This document shows positions 35,898 to 43,965 of a DNA stretch of 64,000 nt, piece by piece. Every line of letters starts with the position of its first letter. The stretch's first letter is position 1. This DNA comes from Ponticaulis sp. (GTDB lineage Bacteria; Pseudomonadota; Alphaproteobacteria; Caulobacterales; Hyphomonadaceae). Made by a program: the position numbers and the translations under genes. The stretch covers positions 124,001-188,000 of the forward strand of contig NZLU01000067.1 of the NCBI GenBank assembly GCA_002692725.1, written 5' to 3'. The notes under the pieces are model-generated. The model did not search any database. It was not told the origin of the DNA and saw nothing but the letters and a program-made list of their open reading frames with translations.

Positions 35898-37871
35898 CGC
35901 ATTTTTCTCAACCAGCTTCACCACATCCAGCATGATATTATTCAGCTTGAAATCCTTCGGTGTGTAGACGCGGGAGACCCCGACCTGTTTCAGCACCAGC
36001 TCGTCTTCCGGCGGAATAATGCCGCCCACGACCAGCGGCACATGGCCAATGCCTTTCTCGCGCATTTTCGCCATTACATCCCGCACCAGATCAACATGGC
36101 TACCGGACAGAATGGACAGGCCCACCACATGCGCCTTGGTCTCAACCGCCTGATTGACGATCTCATCGGGCGTGAAGCGAATGCCATCATAGCGCACATC
36201 CATACCGACAGCCTTCGCCTTGGTGGCGATCTGTTCGGCCCCGTTTGAATGCCCATCCAGCCCCGGCTTGCCGAGCACATAGGTCAGCGTCCGCCCAAGC
36301 ATTTCTGAGACGCGCTTCACCTCAGCCTGAACCTCGGCCTCGGCCGCATCAGGGTCCGACGACATGACGATGGAAACACCCGTCGGCCCGCGATACTGGC
36401 CAAAGACCTCGCGCAAGACATTGCCCCACTCGCCTGTAGTCACACCGGCTTTGGCGGCCGCGATGCTTGGCTCCATCATGTTTCGGTCTTCGACCGCAGC
36501 AGAGCGCAGCGCTTCAAGTGCAGCGTCAGCAGCAGCCTGGTCACGCTGTTCGCGCCAGGCTTTGAGCTTGCCAACGGTTTCCGCTTCGAGCAGCGGATCA
36601 ACCTTCTGAATGCTCTTCTCACCTGCAGACAGCGGGCTCTCTTCGGTCTCGACATATTTATTGACGCCAACCACCATATGGTCGCCCGTCTCAATACCGG
36701 CCACGCGCTGGCGCTGGCTCTCGACCAGCTGTTCTTTCATATACTGAACCGCGTCGACCGCACCGCCCATGCTGTCGATTTTGGCCAGCTCAGCGCGCGC
36801 CTTGTCTTTCAATTCGCTCGTCTTGCCTTCAATGACATGGCTGCCATCGAACAGGTCTTCGAACTCGAGAAGATCCGTCTCGTAAGCAAGGATTTGCTGC
36901 AAGCGCAGCGACCATTGCTGATCCCATGGCCGCGGCAGGCCCATCGCTTCGTTCCATGCTGGAAGCTGTAGCGCACGACAGCGTGCCTTTTTCGACAGTG
37001 TCACGGCCAACGCCTCGATGAGGATACGATACACGTTGTTCTCAGGCTGCGGCTCGGTCAGGCCGAGTGAATTCACCTGCACACCATAGCGGAAATAGAG
37101 CGATTTCGGATTGGTCACGCCATAGCGCTCACGTCCAATCTCCTCCCACATATCTGTGAACGCGCGCATTTTACAAAGCTCGGTGACAAACTTCACGCCC
37201 GCATTCACGAAGAAGGAAATCCGGCCAAACACGGTCTCGAAATCTTCGTCCGGCACCTGTCCGGACTCTTTGGTTGCATCGAGCACCGCACACGCCGTCG
37301 CCAGCGCATAGGCCAGCTCCTGCTCCGGCGTCGCACCCGCTTCCTGGAGGTGATAGGAGCACACATTCAGCGGGTTCCATTTTGGTGTCTCGGTGTAACA
37401 CCAGCTGACCATGTCCGCGATCAGACGCATGCTGGGCTTGGGCGGAAACACATACGTCCCGCGCGACAGATATTCCTTGATGATGTCGTTCTGCGTCGTG
37501 CCCCGCAGCACTTTGCGATCCGCGCCCTGCTCATCGGCCAGCGCCACATAAAGCGCCAGCATCCAGGCCGCCGGGGCGTTAATTGTCATCGAGGTGTTCA
37601 TCTCCGCGACGGGAATCTCGTCGAACAGAGTTCGCATATCGCCCAGATGCCCAATCGGCACGCCAACCTTACCCACTTCGCCGCGCGACAGAACATGGTC
37701 GGCATCATAGGCGGTTTGCGTTGGCAGATCGAATGCGATCGACAGGCCGGTCTGACCTTTTGCAAGGTTACGGCGGTAAAGCGCATTTGATTCGGCGGCA
37801 GTGGAATGGCCCGCATAGGTGCGGAAAATCCAGGGCCGATCGGCGTCGTGCTGGTATGGTGTCTCAGTCAT
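35883..37871 (-). CDS. ecm: ethylmalonyl-CoA mutase, B12-dependent
   Basis: A 662-residue protein from ATG at 37871, behind GGGAGAAAACAGAC. The N-terminal methylmalonyl-CoA-mutase-type barrel carries RPWIFRTYAGHSTAAESNA and SIAFDLPTQ; the C-terminal B12-binding domain has LDGHSNGAEQ (DxHxxG with the cobalt-ligand histidine). Single-chain mutases of this length with this N-terminus and a linked ccr gene are the ethylmalonyl-CoA mutases of the ethylmalonyl-CoA pathway. The gene is divergent from ccr, with PhaR-type boxes between. Confidence 0.88.
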   Translation of the reverse strand: MTETPYQHDADRPWIFRTYAGHSTAAESNALYRRNLAKGQTGLSIAFDLPTQTAYDADHVLSRGEVGKVGVPIGHLGDMRTLFDEIPVAEMNTSMTINAPAAWMLALYVALADEQGADRKVLRGTTQNDIIKEYLSRGTYVFPPKPSMRLIADMVSWCYTETPKWNPLNVCSYHLQEAGATPEQELAYALATACAVLDATKESGQVPDEDFETVFGRISFFVNAGVKFVTELCKMRAFTDMWEEIGRERYGVTNPKSLYFRYGVQVNSLGLTEPQPENNVYRILIEALAVTLSKKARCRALQLPAWNEAMGLPRPWDQQWSLRLQQILAYETDLLEFEDLFDGSHVIEGKTSELKDKARAELAKIDSMGGAVDAVQYMKEQLVESQRQRVAGIETGDHMVVGVNKYVETEESPLSAGEKSIQKVDPLLEAETVGKLKAWREQRDQAAADAALEALRSAAVEDRNMMEPSIAAAKAGVTTGEWGNVLREVFGQYRGPTGVSIVMSSDPDAAEAEVQAEVKRVSEMLGRTLTYVLGKPGLDGHSNGAEQIATKAKAVGMDVRYDGIRFTPDEIVNQAVETKAHVVGLSILSGSHVDLVRDVMAKMREKGIGHVPLVVGGIIPPEDELVLKQVGVSRVYTPKDFKLNNIMLDVVKLVEKNASELV

Positions 37872-37911
37872 GTCTGTTTTCTCCCGAAGGCGAAATAACC
37901 CCAGGATTGTG

Positions 37912-37923
37912 TGCAACGCAACA
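37912..37923. promoter_or_regulatory. PhaR-type box near ecm
   Basis: TGCAACGCAACA matches TGCRNYGCASMA at 11 of 12 positions, 41 bases before the ecm start. The reverse strand also fits well. PhaR senses polyhydroxybutyrate/acetyl-CoA status in alphaproteobacteria. Confidence 0.5.
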
Positions 37924-38007
37924 CAGAACAAATCGACCCAATCAACATATGTCGCAGAGTCCGACTATTTTTCCTTATAAAAACAGCGGGGTTAGATTAA
38001 AAAATAT

Positions 38008-38019
38008 TGCAGCGCAGCA
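38008..38019. promoter_or_regulatory. PhaR-type box near ccr
   Basis: TGCAGCGCAGCA matches TGCRNYGCASMA at all 12 positions, about 100 bases before the ccr start. Confidence 0.55.
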
Positions 38020-38121
38020 CAAACCTGTTGACTCCTTGAGTCCAATCGTCAGGTTATCGGTTCACATCGCTGTGAGATGGATAATCCACCTCAGCTCAGT
38101 TTGGTTCTTGGGGAGAGCTTC

Positions 38122-39399
38122 ATGACACTTGCTACGCAAAGCCGCGAGCAGAAAGACCTGTACGAAATTGGTGAGATTCCGCCGGAATTTCACGTGCCAA
38201 AGTTTATGCATGCCTGGGCGATCCGCCGGGAACGCCATGGCCGCCCTAATCAGGCCATGCAGGTTGAGCAGGTTCCAGTACCTGAAATCGATTCCGACGA
38301 AGTCCTCGTGCTCGTTATGGCCGCTGGCGTGAACTATAACGGCGTCTGGGCCGGCCTCGGTGAGCCGATTTCGCCGTTCGACGTGCACAAAGCGGATTTC
38401 CACGTTGCCGGTTCCGATGCGTCAGGCATTGTCTGGGCCGTCGGTCGAAAAGTGACCCGCGTTAAGCCCGGCGATGAAGTCGTCATTCACTGTAACCAGG
38501 ATGATGGTGACGACGAGGAATGTAATGGCGGCGATCCGATGTTTTCGCCAAGCCAGCGCATCTGGGGCTATGAGACGCCTGATGGCTCTTTCGCGCAATT
38601 CTGCCGCGTTCAGGCACGCCAGTGCATGCCGCGTCCGAAACATCTCACATGGGAAGAGAGCGCCTGCTATACACTGACGCTCGCCACCGCTTATCGTATG
38701 CTGTTCGGCCACCGTCCGCACATTCTGCGTCCGGGTGAAAACGTGCTCGTCTGGGGTGCCTCAGGTGGTCTCGGCTCTTTTGCGACGCAGCTCTGTGCCG
38801 TCACCGGTGCACACGCGATCGGGGTTGTCTCGGACGATTCCAAACGTGACTTTGTGATGAGTATGGGCGCGAAGGCGACCCTCAATCGCAAAGACTTCAA
38901 CTGCTGGGGTCAACTGCCAAAAGTGAACGGCCCTGAATTCAATGACTATATGAAAGAGTGCCGGAAGTTCGGTAAGGCGATCTGGGAGATCACCGGCAAA
39001 AAAGATGTCGACATGGTGTTCGAACACCCTGGCGAGTCCACCATGCCGGTCTCTGTTTTCGTCGTGAAACGCGGCGGTATGGTCGTGATCTGCGCCGGTA
39101 CAACAGGGTTCAACCTCACTATGGATGCGCGCTTCCTCTGGATGCGTCAGAAGCGGGTTCAAGGCTCTCACTTCGCGCATCTGAAACAAGCCTCGCAGGC
39201 GAACCAGCTGGTAATCGACCGCCGGATCGACCCGTGCATGTCAGAGGTCTTCCCATGGTCTGACATTCCGGAAGCCCATGAGAAGATGATGGATAACAAG
39301 CACCTTCCGGGCAATATGGCGGTCCTCGTCACGGCGCAGAAACCCGGCCTTCGCACAGTCGAAGATGTGCTCGAACATGGCCCGACCAAGCTGAATTAA
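38122..39399 (+). CDS. ccr: crotonyl-CoA carboxylase/reductase
   Basis: ATG at 38122 follows GGGGAGAG; the frame is open to 38077 without a site. The 425-residue zinc-less MDR enzyme has EIGEIPPEFHVPKFMHAWAIRRERHGRPNQAM, the NADPH site VWGASGGLGSFATQL and an N-terminal HVAGSDASG segment, all typical of Ccr. It carboxylates crotonyl-CoA to ethylmalonyl-CoA with NADPH, the key step of acetyl-CoA assimilation. It is divergent from ecm and ends at a strong terminator. Confidence 0.93.
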   Translation: MTLATQSREQKDLYEIGEIPPEFHVPKFMHAWAIRRERHGRPNQAMQVEQVPVPEIDSDEVLVLVMAAGVNYNGVWAGLGEPISPFDVHKADFHVAGSDASGIVWAVGRKVTRVKPGDEVVIHCNQDDGDDEECNGGDPMFSPSQRIWGYETPDGSFAQFCRVQARQCMPRPKHLTWEESACYTLTLATAYRMLFGHRPHILRPGENVLVWGASGGLGSFATQLCAVTGAHAIGVVSDDSKRDFVMSMGAKATLNRKDFNCWGQLPKVNGPEFNDYMKECRKFGKAIWEITGKKDVDMVFEHPGESTMPVSVFVVKRGGMVVICAGTTGFNLTMDARFLWMRQKRVQGSHFAHLKQASQANQLVIDRRIDPCMSEVFPWSDIPEAHEKMMDNKHLPGNMAVLVTAQKPGLRTVEDVLEHGPTKLN

Positions 39400-39419
39400 G
39401 CTTAAAACGATCCAACATC

Positions 39420-39449
39420 AAAAAAGCCCGGCACGTGCCGGGCTTTTTT
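39420..39449 (+). terminator. bidirectional terminator after ccr
   Basis: A perfect 30-base palindrome: six A, GCCCGGCAC-GTGCCGGGC, six T. It lies between the convergent ccr and ParA-like genes and can serve both. Confidence 0.92.
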
Positions 39450-39471
39450 AGTTTTGATAGACTGCTCCTGC

Positions 39472-40263
39472 TCAAACCCGCTCGAGCTGGTCAGCGTCAA
39501 CCTTGAGGCCTAGCCGTGCAACCACGCGACTCGCAAGACGGTTCACTTCGGTCCGCGCGGCAATCTGACTGCGCTGAACAGGCTTACCTGCAATGTCATC
39601 CATAGGGGTCACCCCAGTATCCATCATATTTCGATAGCCAACGCGATCGACGAGCCCCTCAACCAATTGAATGCCGGATTCATCGGTGAACTCCGTCAAC
39701 CGATCTCGGACGCGTTCCCCAACCCGCGTGATCAGATGAGACTTCCGGTTCAGGCAAAGGAACCAGTCAAAATTCGTACGCTCAGCCTTTTCCGCATGGC
39801 GACGAACCAGATCAATTAGCTGTGCATAAGGGCGAACCGCCTGCATGCTCGGGCCGTCGGTCGGCATGATCTGATAGAGGTCGATCGGGCTTTCGGTCAC
39901 GGTTGTGATAACAAGATCGGCCATCAGATGCGCCGCAATCACTTCGGGTTTCCAGACAGAACTCGTGTCGATGATCAGCACATCAATCTTGTCGCGCTCG
40001 GCCTGAGCCTTCGTATTTGAAAACGTCATCTGCCAGTCCTTCACGTCTGGCGTTCCGCCCGAGACGTTCAGATCGACAATTTTGGGCCCATCAAGGTCGG
40101 CAAATTCCCGGCTCGCTTGATAGCGCGCCAAAGGTTTTGTCTGGATTTCAAGCTCAATCACGCGAACTTTCAATCCGCGCAGGGTCAGGGCTGTGCCAAG
40201 AACGGCGGCAATCGTTGTCTTGCCGGTCCCGCCCTTAAAGCTTCCAATCGTCACAATCTTCAT
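39472..40263 (-). CDS. orphan ParA/MipZ-like ATPase
   Basis: The ATG at 40263 follows AAGGGGACG. The 263-residue protein has the P-loop FKGGTGKTTIA of ParA-type ATPases, a second-strand IELEIQTKPLARY where typical members show IDLD-like sequence, and a later VLIIDTSS (Walker B). There is no ParB gene beside it, so a chromosome partition role is unlikely. A MipZ-like or plasmid-type ParA origin is possible. It is read away from a 309-base gap. Confidence 0.6.
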   Translation of the reverse strand: MKIVTIGSFKGGTGKTTIAAVLGTALTLRGLKVRVIELEIQTKPLARYQASREFADLDGPKIVDLNVSGGTPDVKDWQMTFSNTKAQAERDKIDVLIIDTSSVWKPEVIAAHLMADLVITTVTESPIDLYQIMPTDGPSMQAVRPYAQLIDLVRRHAEKAERTNFDWFLCLNRKSHLITRVGERVRDRLTEFTDESGIQLVEGLVDRVGYRNMMDTGVTPMDDIAGKPVQRSQIAARTEVNRLASRVVARLGLKVDADQLERV

Positions 40264-40572
40264 GTCGTCCCCTTGAGTTGGAGTTTCTTGGCTATGCGTT
40301 TGCGTCCTCCCCCGAAGAAGCAACTCGCATACCAAGTCAGATCAGCGACAAATCAACTCGAACTCCCGAATCGAACCGGTTTCGCGGGGAATATCAAGAG
40401 AAGATGCGTGGAAAATCGAACCAATTGGCTCAATACGGATCAATTTTTGTTAACCTGACCAGATTTGGCACACCTGAAAGAAGAACCACCCCAGCAATTT
40501 TCACCATTTGGGCGAATTAAAAAAGAGGGCCCAACCGGCCCTCTCTCGAAAATCCACACCTGAAGCGATCTT
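40264..40572. other. 309-base gap without a recognisable gene
   Basis: Between the ParA-like start and the end of the acyl-CoA dehydrogenase operon there is only AT-rich sequence and the operon terminator at 40519-40544. A T-arm-like word near 40360 does not belong to any tRNA cloverleaf I could draw. Confidence 0.6.
40519..40544 (-). terminator. rho-independent terminator of the acyl-CoA dehydrogenase operon
   Basis: AGAGGGCC / GGCCCTCT stem with a five-base loop, followed on the minus strand by a T run. It lies about 30 bases past the stop. Confidence 0.88.
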
Positions 40573-41709
40573 CTAGAAACCGAGCAGGCTCGCATACCGG
40601 TCGCGATGATACCCTTCGCCACCATAAAGCGCTTCCTGCACACGGGCGCGTTTGATGTAGAAACCAGAGTCATGTTCATCGGTCATGCCGATGCCGCCAT
40701 GCATCTGAATGGTCTCATTCGACACCAGATGCACCAGCTTGGAGGCCCGTGCTTTGGCCAGCGAAGCCAGCTCAGAGACATCATCCCGACCTTCATCAAG
40801 CGCAGACAGAGCCGCCGAGACACAAGAGCGCGTCTGTTCCATTTCAGAGAACATAATGGCCGCGCGGTGCTGCAGAGACTGGAACGAGCCGATCAGCTGA
40901 CCGAACTGTTTCCGCGTCTGCAGGTATTCATGCGTCATCTCGAAGGCCGCTTCCGACGTGCCGAGCATTTCAGCCGCAAGGACAATGCAGGCCCGATCCA
41001 GAACCGCTTCCAGAATATCCCAGCCTTTATCCACCTCACCCAGCACATCTGCATTCGGCACAACCACGCCCTCAAGCGTGAGGTTCGCCGCGCCGTGATA
41101 GTCGAGCGTCTTCAGTTCGGTCACCGACAATCCGTCCGTTTCGCGCGGGATCATGAACAGCGTGATGCCGTTTGTCTCGCCTGGCGCGCCGCTGGTGCGA
41201 GCTGCCAGAATAAAGAGGTCGGCAAAATGGCCATTCGCCACGAAGGTTTTCTTACCTTCCAGCGTGAAGGCTCCGCCCGTCGCGACAGCTTTCAGTGCTG
41301 TCTCTTTCGGATCGTGATGCGGCTTCTCATCAATTGCCAGAGCGGTTGTCAGCGCGCCTTCGGCTATCTTCGGCAAAACCGTTGCCTTCTGCTCCGGTGA
41401 ACCGCCCAGCATCAGCGCCGACGCACCGATGAGCGCGGTTTGCAGAAGCGGCGTCGGCGCCAGCGTGCGGCCCTGTGCTTCGAGCACCTGACCAAGGCCA
41501 ACATAGCCAAACTCTGATCCGCCGAACTCTTCAGGGATCAGAACCCCTGCCCAGCCCATTTCGGCCATTGAGGCCCAGCTTTCGGCATCCTTGCCGTTGG
41601 CGCCCGAATTCCGCGTATCGCGAAAGTATTTCAGTGAAAGCTGCTCTGCGGTGAAATCGCGAGCGGCCTCTTTGAGCATGGTCTGCTCTTCAGTGAGTAC
41701 GAATGTCAT
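40573..41709 (-). CDS. acyl-CoA dehydrogenase subunit, probably lacking the catalytic base
   Basis: A 378-residue acyl-CoA dehydrogenase fold protein (MTFVLTEEQTMLKEAARDF, RKQFGQLIGSFQSLQHRAA, MHGGIGMTDEHDSGFYIKRA). At the place where the partner has SIEGGTSEIN with its catalytic glutamate, this protein shows ALYGGEGYHR, so the Glu is replaced by Tyr by my alignment. That is the pattern of the non-catalytic subunit in heteromeric alpha2beta2 dehydrogenases. Its ATG overlaps the stop of the membrane gene before it (ATGA). Confidence 0.8.
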   Translation of the reverse strand: MTFVLTEEQTMLKEAARDFTAEQLSLKYFRDTRNSGANGKDAESWASMAEMGWAGVLIPEEFGGSEFGYVGLGQVLEAQGRTLAPTPLLQTALIGASALMLGGSPEQKATVLPKIAEGALTTALAIDEKPHHDPKETALKAVATGGAFTLEGKKTFVANGHFADLFILAARTSGAPGETNGITLFMIPRETDGLSVTELKTLDYHGAANLTLEGVVVPNADVLGEVDKGWDILEAVLDRACIVLAAEMLGTSEAAFEMTHEYLQTRKQFGQLIGSFQSLQHRAAIMFSEMEQTRSCVSAALSALDEGRDDVSELASLAKARASKLVHLVSNETIQMHGGIGMTDEHDSGFYIKRARVQEALYGGEGYHRDRYASLLGF

Positions 41710-42038
41710 TTGAACGTTTCCTCATTCGATTTGATTTCATTCGGCCTACCGTATTTTTCGACCCAGATTTCCCGAAAGGGCTTGGCCAGTTTCCATCCCA
41801 GAAAGAAGAAAAGCGGCCAGATGCCTGCGATAATCAGTATGATCAGAGCCAGAGCTGGATTGAACATCTGAACGCCCTGCTGCGAGGCAATCGGGAACAG
41901 GATCATGATGACGGTAACGAGTGTTCCAATGTATATGCTTGCCCAAAACCATTTTCTGTCATGGCTGAATACCCGGCTGATAATCCCCGAAAGCAGAGGA
42001 ATGCCAAATAACGCTATGGGTCCCAGGATTTGAAGCAA
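41706..42038 (-). CDS. small hypothetical membrane protein in acyl-CoA dehydrogenase operon
   Basis: A 110-residue protein with four hydrophobic segments (about 1-22, 31-50, 64-82 and a C-terminal polar end). It starts eight bases after the stop of the catalytic subunit gene and overlaps the start of the second subunit by four bases, so it belongs to the operon. No family recognised. Confidence 0.55.
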   Translation of the reverse strand: MLQILGPIALFGIPLLSGIISRVFSHDRKWFWASIYIGTLVTVIMILFPIASQQGVQMFNPALALIILIIAGIWPLFFFLGWKLAKPFREIWVEKYGRPNEIKSNEETFK

Positions 42039-42046
42039 GCTTGCGA

Positions 42047-43261
42047 CTACCCCTTATGATCCTTGAGGCCGAGCACGCGCTTGGCGACGACATTGAGGTT
42101 GATCTCAGACGTTCCGCCCTCAATCGAGTTCGCCTTGGCCCGCAGCATGGCTTTCGGGGCCATCAGCTCGCCATCGGAATAGCCCTCGCCTTCCCAGCCA
42201 AGCCCCTGCGCGCCCATGGCTTCCACCGTGAACTCTGTCTTCGCCTGATTCAGCTTGGCCGCCGCATATTTGATGATCGAAGCGGTGTGACCAACTTCTT
42301 CACCGGCTTTCGCCTGCTCAGCTGAGCGCGCAATCGTCAGTTTGAAGGCTTTGTCCGCCATCATCACATCGGCCAGATGCGCCCGCATATCCTTGTCGAG
42401 CAGCTTTCCGTTCTCATCCGTGCCGACATATTTCTTGGCGATCTCATACAGTTCCGGCACGCCCTGACGTGCACTGCCAAACCCGGTCGCAGAGATGTTG
42501 GACCGCTCATACTGCAGAAGACGTTTGGCAATCTCCCAGCCGCCATTCAGACGACCAACCAGCTGGTCTTTTGGCACCTTCACATCATTGAAGAAGGTTT
42601 CGCAGAATGGCGATGAGCCGGAAATCAGCTTGATCGGACGCGCTTCCACGCCCTCGCTCTCCATATCGAACAGAATGAAGGAAATGCCTTCGTGTTTGAC
42701 GGATGTATCAGTCCGCACAAGGCAGAAAATCCAGTCAGCCTCATCGGCGTAAGACGTCCAGACCTTCTGGCCATTGATCAGCCAGTAATCGCCCTTGTCT
42801 TCACATTTCGTCTGCAGGCCGGCGAGGTCAGATCCCGCGCCCGGCTCGGAATAGCCCTGACACCAACGGATTTTGCCGTTCACAATGTCCGGAATGAATT
42901 TCAGCTTCTGCTCGTGGGTTGCATATTCCAGCAAAACCGGGCCGAGCATCCACAGGCCAAACGAGTTCAGTGCCGGGCGCGCATTGATGCGCTTCAGCTC
43001 TTGCTGAAGGATCAGGTTCTCATCTTTTGAGAGGCCACCGCCGCCATATTCCTTTGGCCAGGTCGGAGCGGTCCAGCCTTTCCCGGCCATATTTTCAAGC
43101 CAGGTTTTCGCTTCCGGGTTTTTAAAGGTTTCGCGGCGTCCACCCCAGACAACTTCGTCCTCTGTTTGCGGCGTGCGCATGCTTGGCGGGCAATTCTCCT
43201 CAAGCCAGGCTCGGGTCTCTGCCCGGAACCCCTCAAGGGCAGGTTCCATTCCGTCTGCCAT
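42047..43261 (-). CDS. acyl-CoA dehydrogenase, catalytic subunit
   Basis: A 404-residue protein with the dehydrogenase landmarks CQGYSEPGAGSDLAGLQTKC (FAD/substrate loop), KVWTSYADEADW and RLLQYERSNIS, and the C-terminal SIEGGTSEIN block carrying the catalytic glutamate. The ATG follows AGGGAGAAAGC. It probably forms the active chain of a heteromeric enzyme with the product of 40573-41709. The acyl substrate is unknown. It is the first gene of a three-gene operon, with a perfect palindrome in its upstream region. Confidence 0.87.
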   Translation of the reverse strand: MADGMEPALEGFRAETRAWLEENCPPSMRTPQTEDEVVWGGRRETFKNPEAKTWLENMAGKGWTAPTWPKEYGGGGLSKDENLILQQELKRINARPALNSFGLWMLGPVLLEYATHEQKLKFIPDIVNGKIRWCQGYSEPGAGSDLAGLQTKCEDKGDYWLINGQKVWTSYADEADWIFCLVRTDTSVKHEGISFILFDMESEGVEARPIKLISGSSPFCETFFNDVKVPKDQLVGRLNGGWEIAKRLLQYERSNISATGFGSARQGVPELYEIAKKYVGTDENGKLLDKDMRAHLADVMMADKAFKLTIARSAEQAKAGEEVGHTASIIKYAAAKLNQAKTEFTVEAMGAQGLGWEGEGYSDGELMAPKAMLRAKANSIEGGTSEINLNVVAKRVLGLKDHKG

Positions 43262-43309
43262 TATGCTTTCTCCCTAGTGACATCCATGGCGATAAGACAG
43301 GACATTTCC

Positions 43310-43323
43310 GATAGTCGACTATC
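43310..43323. promoter_or_regulatory. perfect 14-bp palindrome upstream of the acyl-CoA dehydrogenase operon
   Basis: GATAGTCGACTATC lies about 50 bases before the start of the operon and is a plausible operator for a TetR- or GntR-type fatty-acid regulator. None is adjacent. Confidence 0.45.
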
Positions 43324-43467
43324 ACCAAAAAAAACAGACTACTCACCTGTTATGTGCTTTTCCAGCCCATACGTCATCCCCGCGGCAGAAAAACCGTGTT
43401 CAGGCGCAAATAAATGACGGTGTCTGGATCAATTCACCGCCAGGAAGCTGTTTCGCGGTGAGGATCG

Positions 43468-43704
43468 CTAACGAATGCCTCGTCCGAATATGCTGTTCTC
43501 CGGTCCGGTTTCAAAGCCCAGAACATTGAACAAGTGAACCAGCAGTATGAAAGCCAGAAATCCGGACAGGATCATCAGGAAAGTCCACGGCAATCTTTTC
43601 GGCTTCAGATCATCGCGCGGAAGCCCGGCCCGGTACGAGCAAAAGACCGCAAATCCGATTGCCAGAAGAATGGCCAATACGCTGAGCCCCAGATGAACTG
43701 ACAT
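43468..43704 (-). CDS. small hypothetical membrane protein
   Basis: A 78-residue protein with two hydrophobic segments (residues about 4-23 and 41-64) and a polar linker RAGLPRDDLKPKRLPW. No family recognised. Possibly a small inner-membrane protein; it stands alone upstream of mscS and is read the other way. Confidence 0.45.
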   Translation of the reverse strand: MSVHLGLSVLAILLAIGFAVFCSYRAGLPRDDLKPKRLPWTFLMILSGFLAFILLVHLFNVLGFETGPENSIFGRGIR

Positions 43705-43965
43705 GAAATGAATTCGCCTCGTATGGCCGCGTTAAATCCGAAGCACTGGAGATAAAGCCTCCCTTGTGGTTCGCAAGGCCTGCATGCCATCAAGCCCTCT
43801 CAGACGGCGAGGGTCCCGGGATCCTCAGACATGATTTTCATGCATCGCAGACACGAATCTGCTCAGGTCACCGGAAAAAAGAACAATTTCCGGGAAAAGC
43901 GGGAACGCTCGCATCATTTATCCGTCAGACTGACACGGACACACACGGGCTGAGGGCGCTAAACG
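43705..43965. other. 261-base gap between the small membrane gene and mscS
   Basis: Apart from presumed promoter sequence for both flanking genes, no gene, repeat or structured element was seen. Confidence 0.5.

Noticed and set aside
40340..40395. T-arm-like word (reverse strand GGTTCGATTC) suggesting a tRNA
   Set aside because: No acceptor, D or anticodon stems can be drawn around it.
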